Below are positions 7,786 through 13,695 of a stretch of 19,948 bases of DNA, one piece after another. The translations under genes were made by a program, and so were the position numbers. The stretch lies in contig DFLI01000128.1 of assembly GCA_002373715.1 (NCBI GenBank), positions 1 through 19,948 of the forward strand. Direction: 5' to 3'. The number at the start of each line of letters is the position of its first letter. Positions within the stretch are counted from its first letter, which is position 1. The notes under the pieces are model-generated. The model had not been told where the DNA came from. It was given only the letters and a program-made list of their open reading frames with translations, and ran no database searches. This stretch comes from Bacteroidales bacterium UBA3623 (GTDB lineage: Bacteria > Bacteroidota > Bacteroidia > Bacteroidales > UBA932).

Positions 7786-9327
7786 CTACTTAGCGTAAGC
7801 AACAGAACGAGTTTCTCGGATAACGGTGATTTTCACCTGTCCGGGATAGGTCATTTCGTCCTGGATCTTCTGGGCAATCTGACCGGAGAGAACCTCGGCG
7901 TCGTGGTCGCTCACTTCTTCTGCTCCTACAATCACGCGCAGTTCGCGGCCAGCCTGGATGGCATAGGCCTTGGTAACGCCGGGATAGGAACCGGCCAGGT
8001 TCTCCATACCGCGCAGGCGCTTGATATAGCTTTCAATCACCTCACGGCGGGCACCGGGACGGGCGCCGGAAATGGCATCACCCACCAGCACCAGCGGAGC
8101 ATAGAGGGACGTCATTTCGGTTTCTTCGTGGTGGGCGCCGATGGCGTTGCAAATCTCGGGTTTTTCCTTGTACTGCTCGGCCAGCTTCATACCCAGGAGG
8201 GCGTGCGGCAGATCAGGGTCGTCTTCGGAGACCTTACCAATATCGTGCAGGAGACCGGCGCGCTTGGCAATCTTGGGGTTCAGGCCCAGCTCGGAAGCCA
8301 GGATGGCGCAGATGTTGGCCACTTCGCGGGAGTGCTGCAGCAGATTCTGTCCATAGGAAGAACGGTATTTCATGCGGCCGATGAGGCGTACAAGCTCTAT
8401 GCTCAAGCCGTGGATGCCCAAATCAATGCAGGTGCGCTTGCCGGTTTCCAGAATCTCTTCTTCCAGCTGCTTCTGCACCTTGGTAACCACCTCTTCAATG
8501 CGGGCGGGGTGAATGCGGCCGTCCACCACCAGCTGGTGCAGGGCCAGACGGGCTACCTCACGGCGCACAGGGTCGAAGGCGCTCAGCAGGATGGCATCCG
8601 GAGTATCGTCCACCACAATTTCAACGCCGGTAGCGGCCTCCAGGGCACGGATATTTCTACCTTCACGGCCAATGATGCGGCCCTTGATTTCGTCGTTCTC
8701 GATGGGGAAGGTGGTAACAGCGTTTTCAATGGCGGTTTCCGTGGCGGTGCGCTGGATGGTGTTAATCACAATGCGCTTGGCTTCCTTGGCGGCGTTCAGA
8801 CGGGCTTCGTCAATGCAGTCGTTAATGTAGGCCTGGGCCTCGGTGCGGGCTTCTGCCTTCATGGATTCCACCAGTTGGGTTTTGGCCTCGGCGGCGCTCA
8901 TGCCGGCAATGGCCTCAATCTGACGGATAACCTGGCCGCGGAGCTGCTCATATTCCTCCTCCTTCTGACGGAGCACTTCCTGCTGGGCGGTGAGGGTGGC
9001 CTTCTGGCTTTCCACTTCCTTGTTTTTCCTGTCGGCCTCTCCCAACTTCTGGTTCAGGGTGTTCTCCTTCTGATGGATGCGGTTTTCGGCGTCACGGAGC
9101 TGGGCGTTTTTCTCATTCACCATTTTTTCGTGCTCACTCTTGAGGGAGAGGTACTTTTCTTTGGCCTGGAGAATGCGCTCGTTCTTGATTTTTTCGCCTT
9201 CTACTTCTGCTTTCTCAAGAATCTCGTCTCTCTTTCCCTTCAGGATGTAGCGACGGATTATTATGCTTGCTGCCAGCGCAAGGACTGCGCCGACAATGAA
9301 TCCAATAAGAATGCTTACAATATCCAT
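7786..9327 (-). CDS. rny: Ribonuclease Y
   Basis: This 513-residue membrane-anchored endoribonuclease initiates mRNA decay. Domains in order: one N-terminal transmembrane helix (about 4-27), a long charged coiled coil (about 30-160), a KH domain with GRIIGREGRNIR (216-227), and an HD phosphohydrolase domain with His332 and the His361-Asp362 pair in LLHDIGK. The start is set at 9327 (MDIVSILIGFIVG), directly before the membrane helix; upstream in-frame codons run through a hairpin and are not plausible protein. Length and architecture match the family. It is downstream of zapA and a 6S RNA candidate, with a terminator-like hairpin in its leader, and no TAnnTTTG box was found between that hairpin and the start codon. 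Confidence 0.96.
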   Translation of the reverse strand: MDIVSILIGFIVGAVLALAASIIIRRYILKGKRDEILEKAEVEGEKIKNERILQAKEKYLSLKSEHEKMVNEKNAQLRDAENRIHQKENTLNQKLGEADRKNKEVESQKATLTAQQEVLRQKEEEYEQLRGQVIRQIEAIAGMSAAEAKTQLVESMKAEARTEAQAYINDCIDEARLNAAKEAKRIVINTIQRTATETAIENAVTTFPIENDEIKGRIIGREGRNIRALEAATGVEIVVDDTPDAILLSAFDPVRREVARLALHQLVVDGRIHPARIEEVVTKVQKQLEEEILETGKRTCIDLGIHGLSIELVRLIGRMKYRSSYGQNLLQHSREVANICAILASELGLNPKIAKRAGLLHDIGKVSEDDPDLPHALLGMKLAEQYKEKPEICNAIGAHHEETEMTSLYAPLVLVGDAISGARPGARREVIESYIKRLRGMENLAGSYPGVTKAYAIQAGRELRVIVGAEEVSDHDAEVLSGQIAQKIQDEMTYPGQVKITVIRETRSVAYAK

Positions 9328-9344
9328 ATAATATATAGTGTTAC

Positions 9345-9380
9345 AAAAAATGTCTGCTTTCTGCGTGAGAAAACAGACAT
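9345..9380 (-). terminator. Terminator-like hairpin in the rny leader
   Basis: On the minus strand a 12-bp stem (bases 9369-9380 with 9350-9361, one G-T pair) encloses a 7-base loop and is followed by six T's (complement of 9345-9350). It lies 18 bases upstream of the rny start codon and just after the 6S RNA candidate. It could end leaky 6S or zapA transcripts, or act as an attenuator or processing site for rny. Confidence 0.6.
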
Positions 9381-9385
9381 CTAAG

Positions 9386-9567
9386 AAAAAAGCCGTCAGC
9401 ATCTAGTCAGAAAATCTTATGGGTATAAGATTTGGGTGCCGCCCGTTTGCTGGTATCCCCCGCCTGCCAGGGCAGGACTCCTCGAGGGAGTGGGGCCCGC
9501 CATCCACGGAACGAGTCATCCCGGCGCGTTGAAACGTGTTGATTTCAGCTTTCGATGGGTGACGGCT
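9386..9567 (-). ncRNA. ssrS: 6S RNA candidate (RNA polymerase regulator)
   Basis: A roughly 182-nt minus-strand RNA is predicted between zapA and rny. Its ends form a perfect 8-bp closing stem, AGCCGUCA (from 9567) with UGACGGCU (to 9391), followed at once by a U-run. The stem continues after a small internal loop with CAUC (9557-9554) / GAUG (9403-9400). A 9-bp hairpin AAAUCUUAU / AUAAGAUUU (9433-9412) lies on the 3' side, where 6S RNAs often have a small central-bubble hairpin. The middle is GC-rich and self-complementary, for example CCUGCC/GGCAGG. Length, long-range closing stem, terminator and linkage to zapA (the neighbour of ssrS in E. coli) all fit 6S RNA, which binds housekeeping RNA polymerase. 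The 5' end overlaps the zapA stop codon, so it may be processed from the zapA mRNA or have a promoter within zapA. Not verified by a covariance model. Confidence 0.72.
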
Positions 9568-9853
9568 ATTCTGTATGGGTTTTCAGATAGGTTTCCAAGT
9601 CGCTTTCCAATTGCTTTTCGGCGTTTTTGTACAGGTCGATGTCTTTTTGCATGCCCAGGCGGATCACCGTCTCGTTCAGAGCTACCAGCGACAGAAGGTC
9701 TGACACGTTTCTGCCGGGGTGGCTGCGGGTGAAGGAGGTGAAGCGCTTGTTAATGGCATCGGCCGCCTGACGATACAGCTCCTCCATCTCCGGCGAGCTG
9801 GCCGTGAGGTTAAAGGTGCGTCCTGCAATCTTGATGCTGATTTTCTGATCCAT
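9566..9853 (-). CDS. zapA: Cell division protein ZapA
   Basis: This 95-residue FtsZ-associated protein cross-links Z-ring filaments in the cytoplasm. The sequence MDQKISIKIAGRTFNL is the typical N-terminal beta-strand start; it continues with EMEELYRQAADAINKR and the helical segment SLVALNETVIRLGMQKD, then a C-terminal coiled coil. The start at 9853 is chosen because it matches the family and overlaps the stop of the upstream gene by one base (TGATG), suggesting translational coupling; ten further codons upstream are open but fall inside that gene. The stop codon overlaps the 5' end of the 6S RNA candidate. Confidence 0.9.
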   Translation of the reverse strand: MDQKISIKIAGRTFNLTASSPEMEELYRQAADAINKRFTSFTRSHPGRNVSDLLSLVALNETVIRLGMQKDIDLYKNAEKQLESDLETYLKTHTE

Positions 9854-10125
9854 CAGGCTTCCTCCAAATAGGAGATGCACTTATCTATCTCCTTGATTAG
9901 TTTATCGACCTTCACTCTTACATCGTCGGTAGCGGCACCGCCGGAAAAAGCTTCGGTTAACTTCCGGGTTTCTATCTCGGACTCCAGTTCTTTTATCTGT
10001 CTTCTCAGGGCTGCTCCGGTTTCCTCGCAGGCTTGTAGCTCCTGGCGGAGACGCGTGTTCTCTGCCTTCTCAGCCTCATAGCGTGCAATCAGCTGTTCTA
10101 TTTGTGTTCTTACATTATCCAGCAT
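9853..10125 (-). CDS. Short coiled-coil protein upstream of zapA
   Basis: A 90-residue, highly charged protein with an almost continuous heptad-like helix over residues 1-55 (VRTQIEQLIARYEAEKAENT onward, then LRRQIKELESEIE). A glycine/alanine break (FSGGAATDD) follows, and then a C-terminal helix VKVDKLIKEIDKCISYLEE. I cannot assign a named family. The one-base overlap with zapA and their shared promoter suggest a partner role in division, similar in style to ZapB, a small coiled-coil ZapA partner, but no specific ZapB signature is visible. It could also be a general scaffold. Its own -7 box lies 21 bases upstream. Confidence 0.8.
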   Translation of the reverse strand: MLDNVRTQIEQLIARYEAEKAENTRLRQELQACEETGAALRRQIKELESEIETRKLTEAFSGGAATDDVRVKVDKLIKEIDKCISYLEEA

Positions 10126-10146
10126 AGCCGGTTAAAGCCATTTGCG

Positions 10147-10154
10147 CAAATTTA
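10147..10154 (-). promoter_or_regulatory. Bacteroidetes -7 box TAAATTTG for the coiled-coil/zapA operon
   Basis: TAAATTTG on the minus strand matches TAnnTTTG exactly. TTTC at 10179-10176, 21 bases upstream, is a one-mismatch -33 element. The site drives the coiled-coil gene, zapA and possibly the 6S RNA. Confidence 0.55.
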
Positions 10155-10161
10155 CAAAAAA

Positions 10162-10187
10162 ACTTCCAAAGATTTGAAAGTTTTTTG
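10162..10187. repeat. AT-rich inverted repeat beside the zapA-operon promoter
   Basis: AACTT (10161-10165) with its preceding A-run is complementary to AAGTT (10179-10183) and its following T-run, giving a stem of about nine A/T-rich pairs around a 13-base centre. It overlaps the -33 region of the zapA-operon promoter. It could be a weak terminator or an operator; nothing decides between these. Confidence 0.35.
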
Positions 10188-10201
10188 TAAATATCTGTCT
10201 G

Positions 10202-10243
10202 AGGGGGCTCTGCCCCCTATTATCCCCCGCCGCCTCCGGCGGG
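10202..10243. repeat. Cluster of two GC-rich palindromes
   Basis: AGGGGGC-TCT-GCCCCCT (10202-10218) and CCCGCCG-CCTC-CGGCGGG (10226-10243) are perfect 7-bp stems with 3- and 4-base loops, followed by TCGCTTCGCTCCGA. They lie downstream of the second phosphorylase gene (stop at 10302), in the 176-base gap before the zapA operon promoter. No T-run follows in the minus direction, so they resemble dispersed intergenic palindromes rather than simple terminators. No gene is seen in this gap. Confidence 0.65.
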
Positions 10244-10301
10244 TCGCTTCGCTCCGATGTTGGGTTTTTGAAAACGACAGGGAAGTGGGAGAAGAAGTGA
10301 T

Positions 10302-11129
10302 TTACGGCAAACGTAAGATCATTTCTTTGAAGAGGATTATCATCTTATCGGCAGCTGCGTTGGCGGCCTGTACAATGGCCTCTCCGTCGGTGACGTATTC
10401 TTCATCGTCCGTGTCGTGGGCTACGTCCGTAATCACGGAAACGCCAAAGACGGGGATGCTGCTGTGGCGGGCCACAATGACTTCCGGTACGGTGCTCATA
10501 CCCACGGCGTCTCCGCCAATGGCGCGGAAGTAGCGGTATTCGGCCGGCGTTTCGTAGCAAGGGCCGGAGCAGGCAATGTACACGCCCTTCTGCAGGGTAA
10601 GGCCCTGCTGGGCGGCAATCTCTTCTGCCATTTGGATAAGCTTAGGGTCGTACGGGCGGGTCATGTCCGGGAAACGGGGACCGAATTCATCCAGGTTGGG
10701 GCCGATGAGCGGATTGGGCATAAGGTTGATGTGGTCTCGGATAATCATGAGATCTCCCACGTGGTAGCCCAGGTTGGTGCCGCCGGCGGCATTGGACACA
10801 AAGAGGTACTGGATGCCCATCAGCTTCATAATGCGGATGGGGAGGGTGACCAGGTTCATGCCGTAGCCCTCGTAATAGTGGATGCGGCCCTGCATGGCCA
10901 CTACCATTTTGCCGGCCAGTTTGCCCACAATGAATTGTCCTTTGTGGCCGATGGCGGTAGAAATGGGGAAGCCGGGGATTCTTCCGTAGGGAATTACCAG
11001 AGGGTCTTCAATTTCGTCGGCCAGGCGGCCCAGGCCGCTGCCCAGGACTATGCCCACAACGGGTTTGCGCCCTTCCAGGATTTGCTGGATGTATTCGTTG
11101 GCCAGTTTAATGGTTCCTATAATGCTCAT
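10302..11129 (-). CDS. Purine nucleoside phosphorylase, paralogue B
   Basis: This 275-residue trimeric-type (PNP/PunA/MTAP family) phosphorylase cleaves a purine (deoxy)nucleoside with phosphate to a free base and (deoxy)ribose-1-phosphate. Visible signatures: GSGLGRL (phosphate loop, Ser31), GHKG (His62), MQGRIHYYEGY, VSNAAGG, GDLMIIRDHIN and PCYETPAEYR with the base-binding Glu193. The residue matching human PNP Asn243 is Asp235 here (SVITDVAHD), while the upstream paralogue has Asn; Asp at this position is linked to 6-amino purine acceptance in human PNP mutants and in MTAP. The residue matching human His257 (5'-hydroxyl contact) is Gly249. The start overlaps the paralogue's stop by 4 bases (ATGA), so the two are co-translated. 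Substrate is uncertain. Confidence 0.93.
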   Translation of the reverse strand: MSIIGTIKLANEYIQQILEGRKPVVGIVLGSGLGRLADEIEDPLVIPYGRIPGFPISTAIGHKGQFIVGKLAGKMVVAMQGRIHYYEGYGMNLVTLPIRIMKLMGIQYLFVSNAAGGTNLGYHVGDLMIIRDHINLMPNPLIGPNLDEFGPRFPDMTRPYDPKLIQMAEEIAAQQGLTLQKGVYIACSGPCYETPAEYRYFRAIGGDAVGMSTVPEVIVARHSSIPVFGVSVITDVAHDTDDEEYVTDGEAIVQAANAAADKMIILFKEMILRLP

Positions 11130-11953
11130 ATTCTTTCTATCATTTTGGTAATCAGTAAGGTCATTCTGTCGGCGGCGGCATTGGCGGCTACTACCACATC
11201 CTGCCCGTCGTTCACATAGTCTTCCGCGTAGTCGTCGTGGGCCTCGTTGGTAATGACGGAAATGCCGAAGACGGGAATGTTGGCATGCCGGGCCACAATG
11301 ACCTCGGGAATGGTGCTCATACCCACGGCGTCTCCGCCTATTTTGCGGAAGAACTTATACTCTGCCGGCGTTTCGTAAGAAGGACCGGTGCCTCCCACGT
11401 ATACGCCTTCTTTGAGCTCTATGCCCAGCTCCTGGCCAATTTCCTTGGCCATTTTGATGAGTTTATGGTCGTACGGACGGGTCATATCCGGGAAACGGGG
11501 GCCGAACTGGTCAATGTTGGGGCCGATGAGCGGATTGGGCAGCAGGTTGATGTGATCTTTGATAATCATGAGGTCTCCCAGGTGCAGGTGGAAACCCACG
11601 CCGCCGGCGGCATTGGAGACGATGAGGGTCTTGATGCCCAGCTTGATCATGACGCGGATGGGGAGCACCACCTTGTCCATGCCGTATCCCTCATAGTAAT
11701 GGATGCGGCCCTGCATGGCTATGACGGTTTTGCCTCCCAACTTGCCCACGATGATGTTTCCCTTGTGCCCCACGGCCGTGGAGACGGGGAAACCGGGCAG
11801 GGTGCGGTAGGGGATTACGATGGGGTCTTCTATGGAATCGGCCAGGCGGCCCAGGCCGCTTCCCAGCACTATGCCCAGCTCAGGCTTGCGGCCTTGAAGG
11901 TCTTCCTGGAGGCGGGTAGATATAGCTTTGATGATTTCCAGTCTTGGATCCAT
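11126..11953 (-). CDS. Purine nucleoside phosphorylase, paralogue A
   Basis: This 275-residue enzyme is about 70% identical by eye to the gene directly downstream, indicating a tandem duplication. The family set is complete: GSGLGRL with Ser32, GHKG with His63, MQGRIHYYEGYG, VSNAAGG, GDLMIIKDHIN, PSYETPAEYK with Glu194, GMSTIPEVIVARH, and Asn236 in SVITNEAHD. Glu plus Asn at these positions is the usual inosine/guanosine (6-oxopurine) pattern. Gly250 stands where human PNP has His257. It lies 12 bases after the deaminase gene, fitting a route in which the deaminase makes a 6-oxopurine nucleoside that this enzyme splits. Methylthioinosine phosphorylase is an alternative role. Confidence 0.94.
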   Translation of the reverse strand: MDPRLEIIKAISTRLQEDLQGRKPELGIVLGSGLGRLADSIEDPIVIPYRTLPGFPVSTAVGHKGNIIVGKLGGKTVIAMQGRIHYYEGYGMDKVVLPIRVMIKLGIKTLIVSNAAGGVGFHLHLGDLMIIKDHINLLPNPLIGPNIDQFGPRFPDMTRPYDHKLIKMAKEIGQELGIELKEGVYVGGTGPSYETPAEYKFFRKIGGDAVGMSTIPEVIVARHANIPVFGISVITNEAHDDYAEDYVNDGQDVVVAANAAADRMTLLITKMIERI

Positions 11954-11965
11954 GGTTAATTGGGT

Positions 11966-13216
11966 TTACTTGATTTGGGAAAGCACCTTCCGGGCGCCTT
12001 CCAGCACTTCCTGCTCTCCGGGAACCACGCGGTTCCGCATCACCCATCGGCCCCGCGCCATCACGTCGGAGATCACATCCGAATGGGCGGCATACACCAG
12101 GTTGGCCAGCACCGTGCCGGGGGAGAGGAAGTAGGAGTTGTCCAGGTCTATCAGGGACAAATCGGCCCTGGCTCCTTCCCGGATGACTCCGGTATCCACG
12201 CCCAGCGCACGGGCACCGTGGACGGTGGCGCAGTCCAGCAGTTCCTGCAGGGGCAGGGAACGGGGGTCTTCCCTCCAGGCCTTCTGGAGGATGGCGCTGT
12301 TTTTCATGTGCTCCAGAATGTCCAAGTTGTTGGAGGAGGAAGCACCATCCGTGCCTATGCATACATTGGCTCCGGCATCCCTGAGCTCGTTGTAGCAGAA
12401 GCGGTAACCGGAAGAGAGCTTGAGGTTGGAATTGACGCAGTGGACGCAGTTCACCTTCCGTTTGCCCAGGATTTCTATGTCTTCCGGGGCCAGGAAGAGG
12501 CTGTGGGCGGCAATCACGTCCGGCCCCAGCACGCCCAGGGAATCGAAATATGCCGTAGGGGTGAGCCCGCCGTGGTTTTTCTTGCAGTCTTCGTATTCCT
12601 GCCGGGTTTCGGCCAGGTGGATGTGGATGCGAAGTCCCCGCTTCCGGGCAAACTCCGTAGCCCACACGATGTTTTCTTTGGAAACGGTGTAGAGGGAGTG
12701 GATGGAAATGGCGAACTGGGAATCCTCCTTCCATTCCAGCGTGCGCTGGTACAGCCTTTCGCACCCGTCCCTCTGGCGCAGGACCATCTCCTTGTCCATC
12801 TTGTCCAGGAACACGAAGGAGTACACGGGGTAAATCCCCATTTCTATGGCGGCCCGGCGGGTATGGGGGGCAAACCAGTACTGGTCGTTGTACATGGTGG
12901 TGCCTCCCTTGATCATTTCCAGGCAGGCCAGTTTGGTGCCCCAGTACAGGAAATCCCCGTCCATCCTGGCCTCCAGCTTCCAGATGTTGCTGAGCCAGTC
13001 GTACAGGTTCAGGTCTTCGTGGATGCCCCGCAGCATCACCATGGCGGCGTGCGTGTGCGCATTGACGAAGCCGGGGATGACCGCCTTCCCGCTGCAGTCC
13101 ACCTTCTCCGCTCCTGGAACGTCCAGGGGCAGGGCCGATATTTTAGCGATGCGGTCTCCGTCCACCAGGATGTGTACGGCGGTTCCTTTGTGTTGTACGT
13201 TTTGCAGCAGAATCAT
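11966..13216 (-). CDS. Amidohydrolase: MTA/SAH/adenosine-type deaminase
   Basis: This 416-residue cytoplasmic metal-dependent deaminase of the amidohydrolase superfamily most resembles 5-methylthioadenosine/S-adenosylhomocysteine deaminases. Metal and catalytic residues are all visible: HTH at 54-56 in GFVNAHTHAAM, His200 and Glu203 in HLAET, His238 in AAHSL, and Asp290 in IGTDGASSS, with the substrate motif NSNLKLSSG (262-270). Expected chemistry is hydrolysis of the 6-amino group of an adenosine-type nucleoside to the inosine-type product plus ammonia. It is first in an operon with two purine nucleoside phosphorylases, which fits salvage of the product to hypoxanthine. A guanine or other aminohydrolase role is less likely. 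A terminator lies just upstream and leaves little room for an independent promoter; none was found. Confidence 0.88.
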   Translation of the reverse strand: MILLQNVQHKGTAVHILVDGDRIAKISALPLDVPGAEKVDCSGKAVIPGFVNAHTHAAMVMLRGIHEDLNLYDWLSNIWKLEARMDGDFLYWGTKLACLEMIKGGTTMYNDQYWFAPHTRRAAIEMGIYPVYSFVFLDKMDKEMVLRQRDGCERLYQRTLEWKEDSQFAISIHSLYTVSKENIVWATEFARKRGLRIHIHLAETRQEYEDCKKNHGGLTPTAYFDSLGVLGPDVIAAHSLFLAPEDIEILGKRKVNCVHCVNSNLKLSSGYRFCYNELRDAGANVCIGTDGASSSNNLDILEHMKNSAILQKAWREDPRSLPLQELLDCATVHGARALGVDTGVIREGARADLSLIDLDNSYFLSPGTVLANLVYAAHSDVISDVMARGRWVMRNRVVPGEQEVLEGARKVLSQIK

Positions 13217-13228
13217 GTGGTCAGGGTT

Positions 13229-13256
13229 AAAAAAACCGGCGCAAACTGTGCCGGTT
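13229..13256 (-). terminator. Intrinsic terminator after the PUR-domain gene
   Basis: On the minus strand AACCGGC (13256-13250) pairs with GCCGGTT (13240-13234), extended inward by a C-G and a G-U pair around a 5-base loop, and is followed by seven T's (complement of 13229-13235). It sits 8 bases after the stop of the PUR-domain gene and 12 bases before the deaminase start. Confidence 0.85.
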
Positions 13257-13264
13257 GTATTGCA

Positions 13265-13609
13265 TTAAAATTCCTCGGGATTGTCTTGGTCTTCCCGGGG
13301 GGTGTATTGGCGGATGGGCTGGTCTTTGAGCAAGTCGTGTGTAATATACTTGACTGCTTCCTGAAGCCCCTCCTGGAATTTCTCAAAGTCTTCCTTGTAA
13401 AGGAATATCTTGTGCTTGTCGTAGGTGAAGGAGCCGTCCCTCTCCTGACGACGCTTGCTCTCCGTGATGGTGAGGTAATAGTCGTTGTTACCTTTTGTAG
13501 TTTTTACGTCGAAGAAATACGTTCTTTTGCCGGCGCGTACCGGCTTGGAATACACGTCTTCCGCATTGCGCTCCTGGCCGTGGGGCCTTTCAAAATCTTC
13601 ACTGTACAT
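13265..13609 (-). CDS. PUR-domain (DUF3276) nucleic-acid-binding protein
   Basis: This 114-residue protein fits the DUF3276/PUR-alpha-like family found in Bacteroidetes and spirochaetes, which adopts a beta-beta-beta-beta-alpha PUR fold and binds single-stranded DNA or RNA. The core GKRTYFFDVKTTKGNNDYYL followed by TITESKR, then HKIFLYKEDFEKFQEGL, is the typical strand-strand-helix pattern; the acidic, proline-containing tail (PREDQDNPEEF) is likely disordered. The cellular role is not established. It is monocistronic, with a -7 box upstream and a strong terminator 8 bases downstream, and is divergent from nusB. Confidence 0.88.
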   Translation of the reverse strand: MYSEDFERPHGQERNAEDVYSKPVRAGKRTYFFDVKTTKGNNDYYLTITESKRRQERDGSFTYDKHKIFLYKEDFEKFQEGLQEAVKYITHDLLKDQPIRQYTPREDQDNPEEF

Positions 13610-13635
13610 CGTAGTCCGTTTTTGTTTTATAGATA

Positions 13636-13643
13636 CAAATATA
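13636..13643 (-). promoter_or_regulatory. Bacteroidetes -7 box TATATTTG for the PUR-domain gene
   Basis: An exact TAnnTTTG match on the minus strand, 26 bases upstream of the ATG at 13609. It is 22 bases away from the opposing nusB -7 box, so the two polymerases would compete for overlapping upstream DNA. Confidence 0.6.
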
Positions 13644-13665
13644 GAGAAATAATTGAAAAAATCAC

Positions 13666-13673
13666 TAACTTTG
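13666..13673 (+). promoter_or_regulatory. Bacteroidetes -7 box TAACTTTG for the nusB operon
   Basis: An exact TAnnTTTG match 22 bases upstream of the nusB ATG. No -33 TTG at the usual distance is evident. Confidence 0.6.
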
Positions 13674-13695
13674 CATGAAATAATGAAAGTTCTTT

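Noticed and set aside
7903..9384. 493-codon plus-strand open frame opposite rny
   Set aside because: Antisense of the RNase Y gene, with no recognisable domain; it also crosses the rny leader hairpin.
9436..9732. 98-codon plus-strand open frame across the zapA/6S region
   Set aside because: It is antisense to zapA and to the structured RNA candidate, has unusual Pro/Arg/Cys-rich composition and no ribosome-binding context.
10102..10533. 143-codon plus-strand open frame between the zapA operon and the phosphorylase
   Set aside because: It runs through the zapA-operon promoter, the GC palindromes and the antisense of the phosphorylase; no protein features.
11960..13678. 572-codon plus-strand open frame opposite the deaminase and PUR-domain genes
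   Set aside because: It spans two real minus-strand genes and a terminator and has no motif; an antisense shadow.
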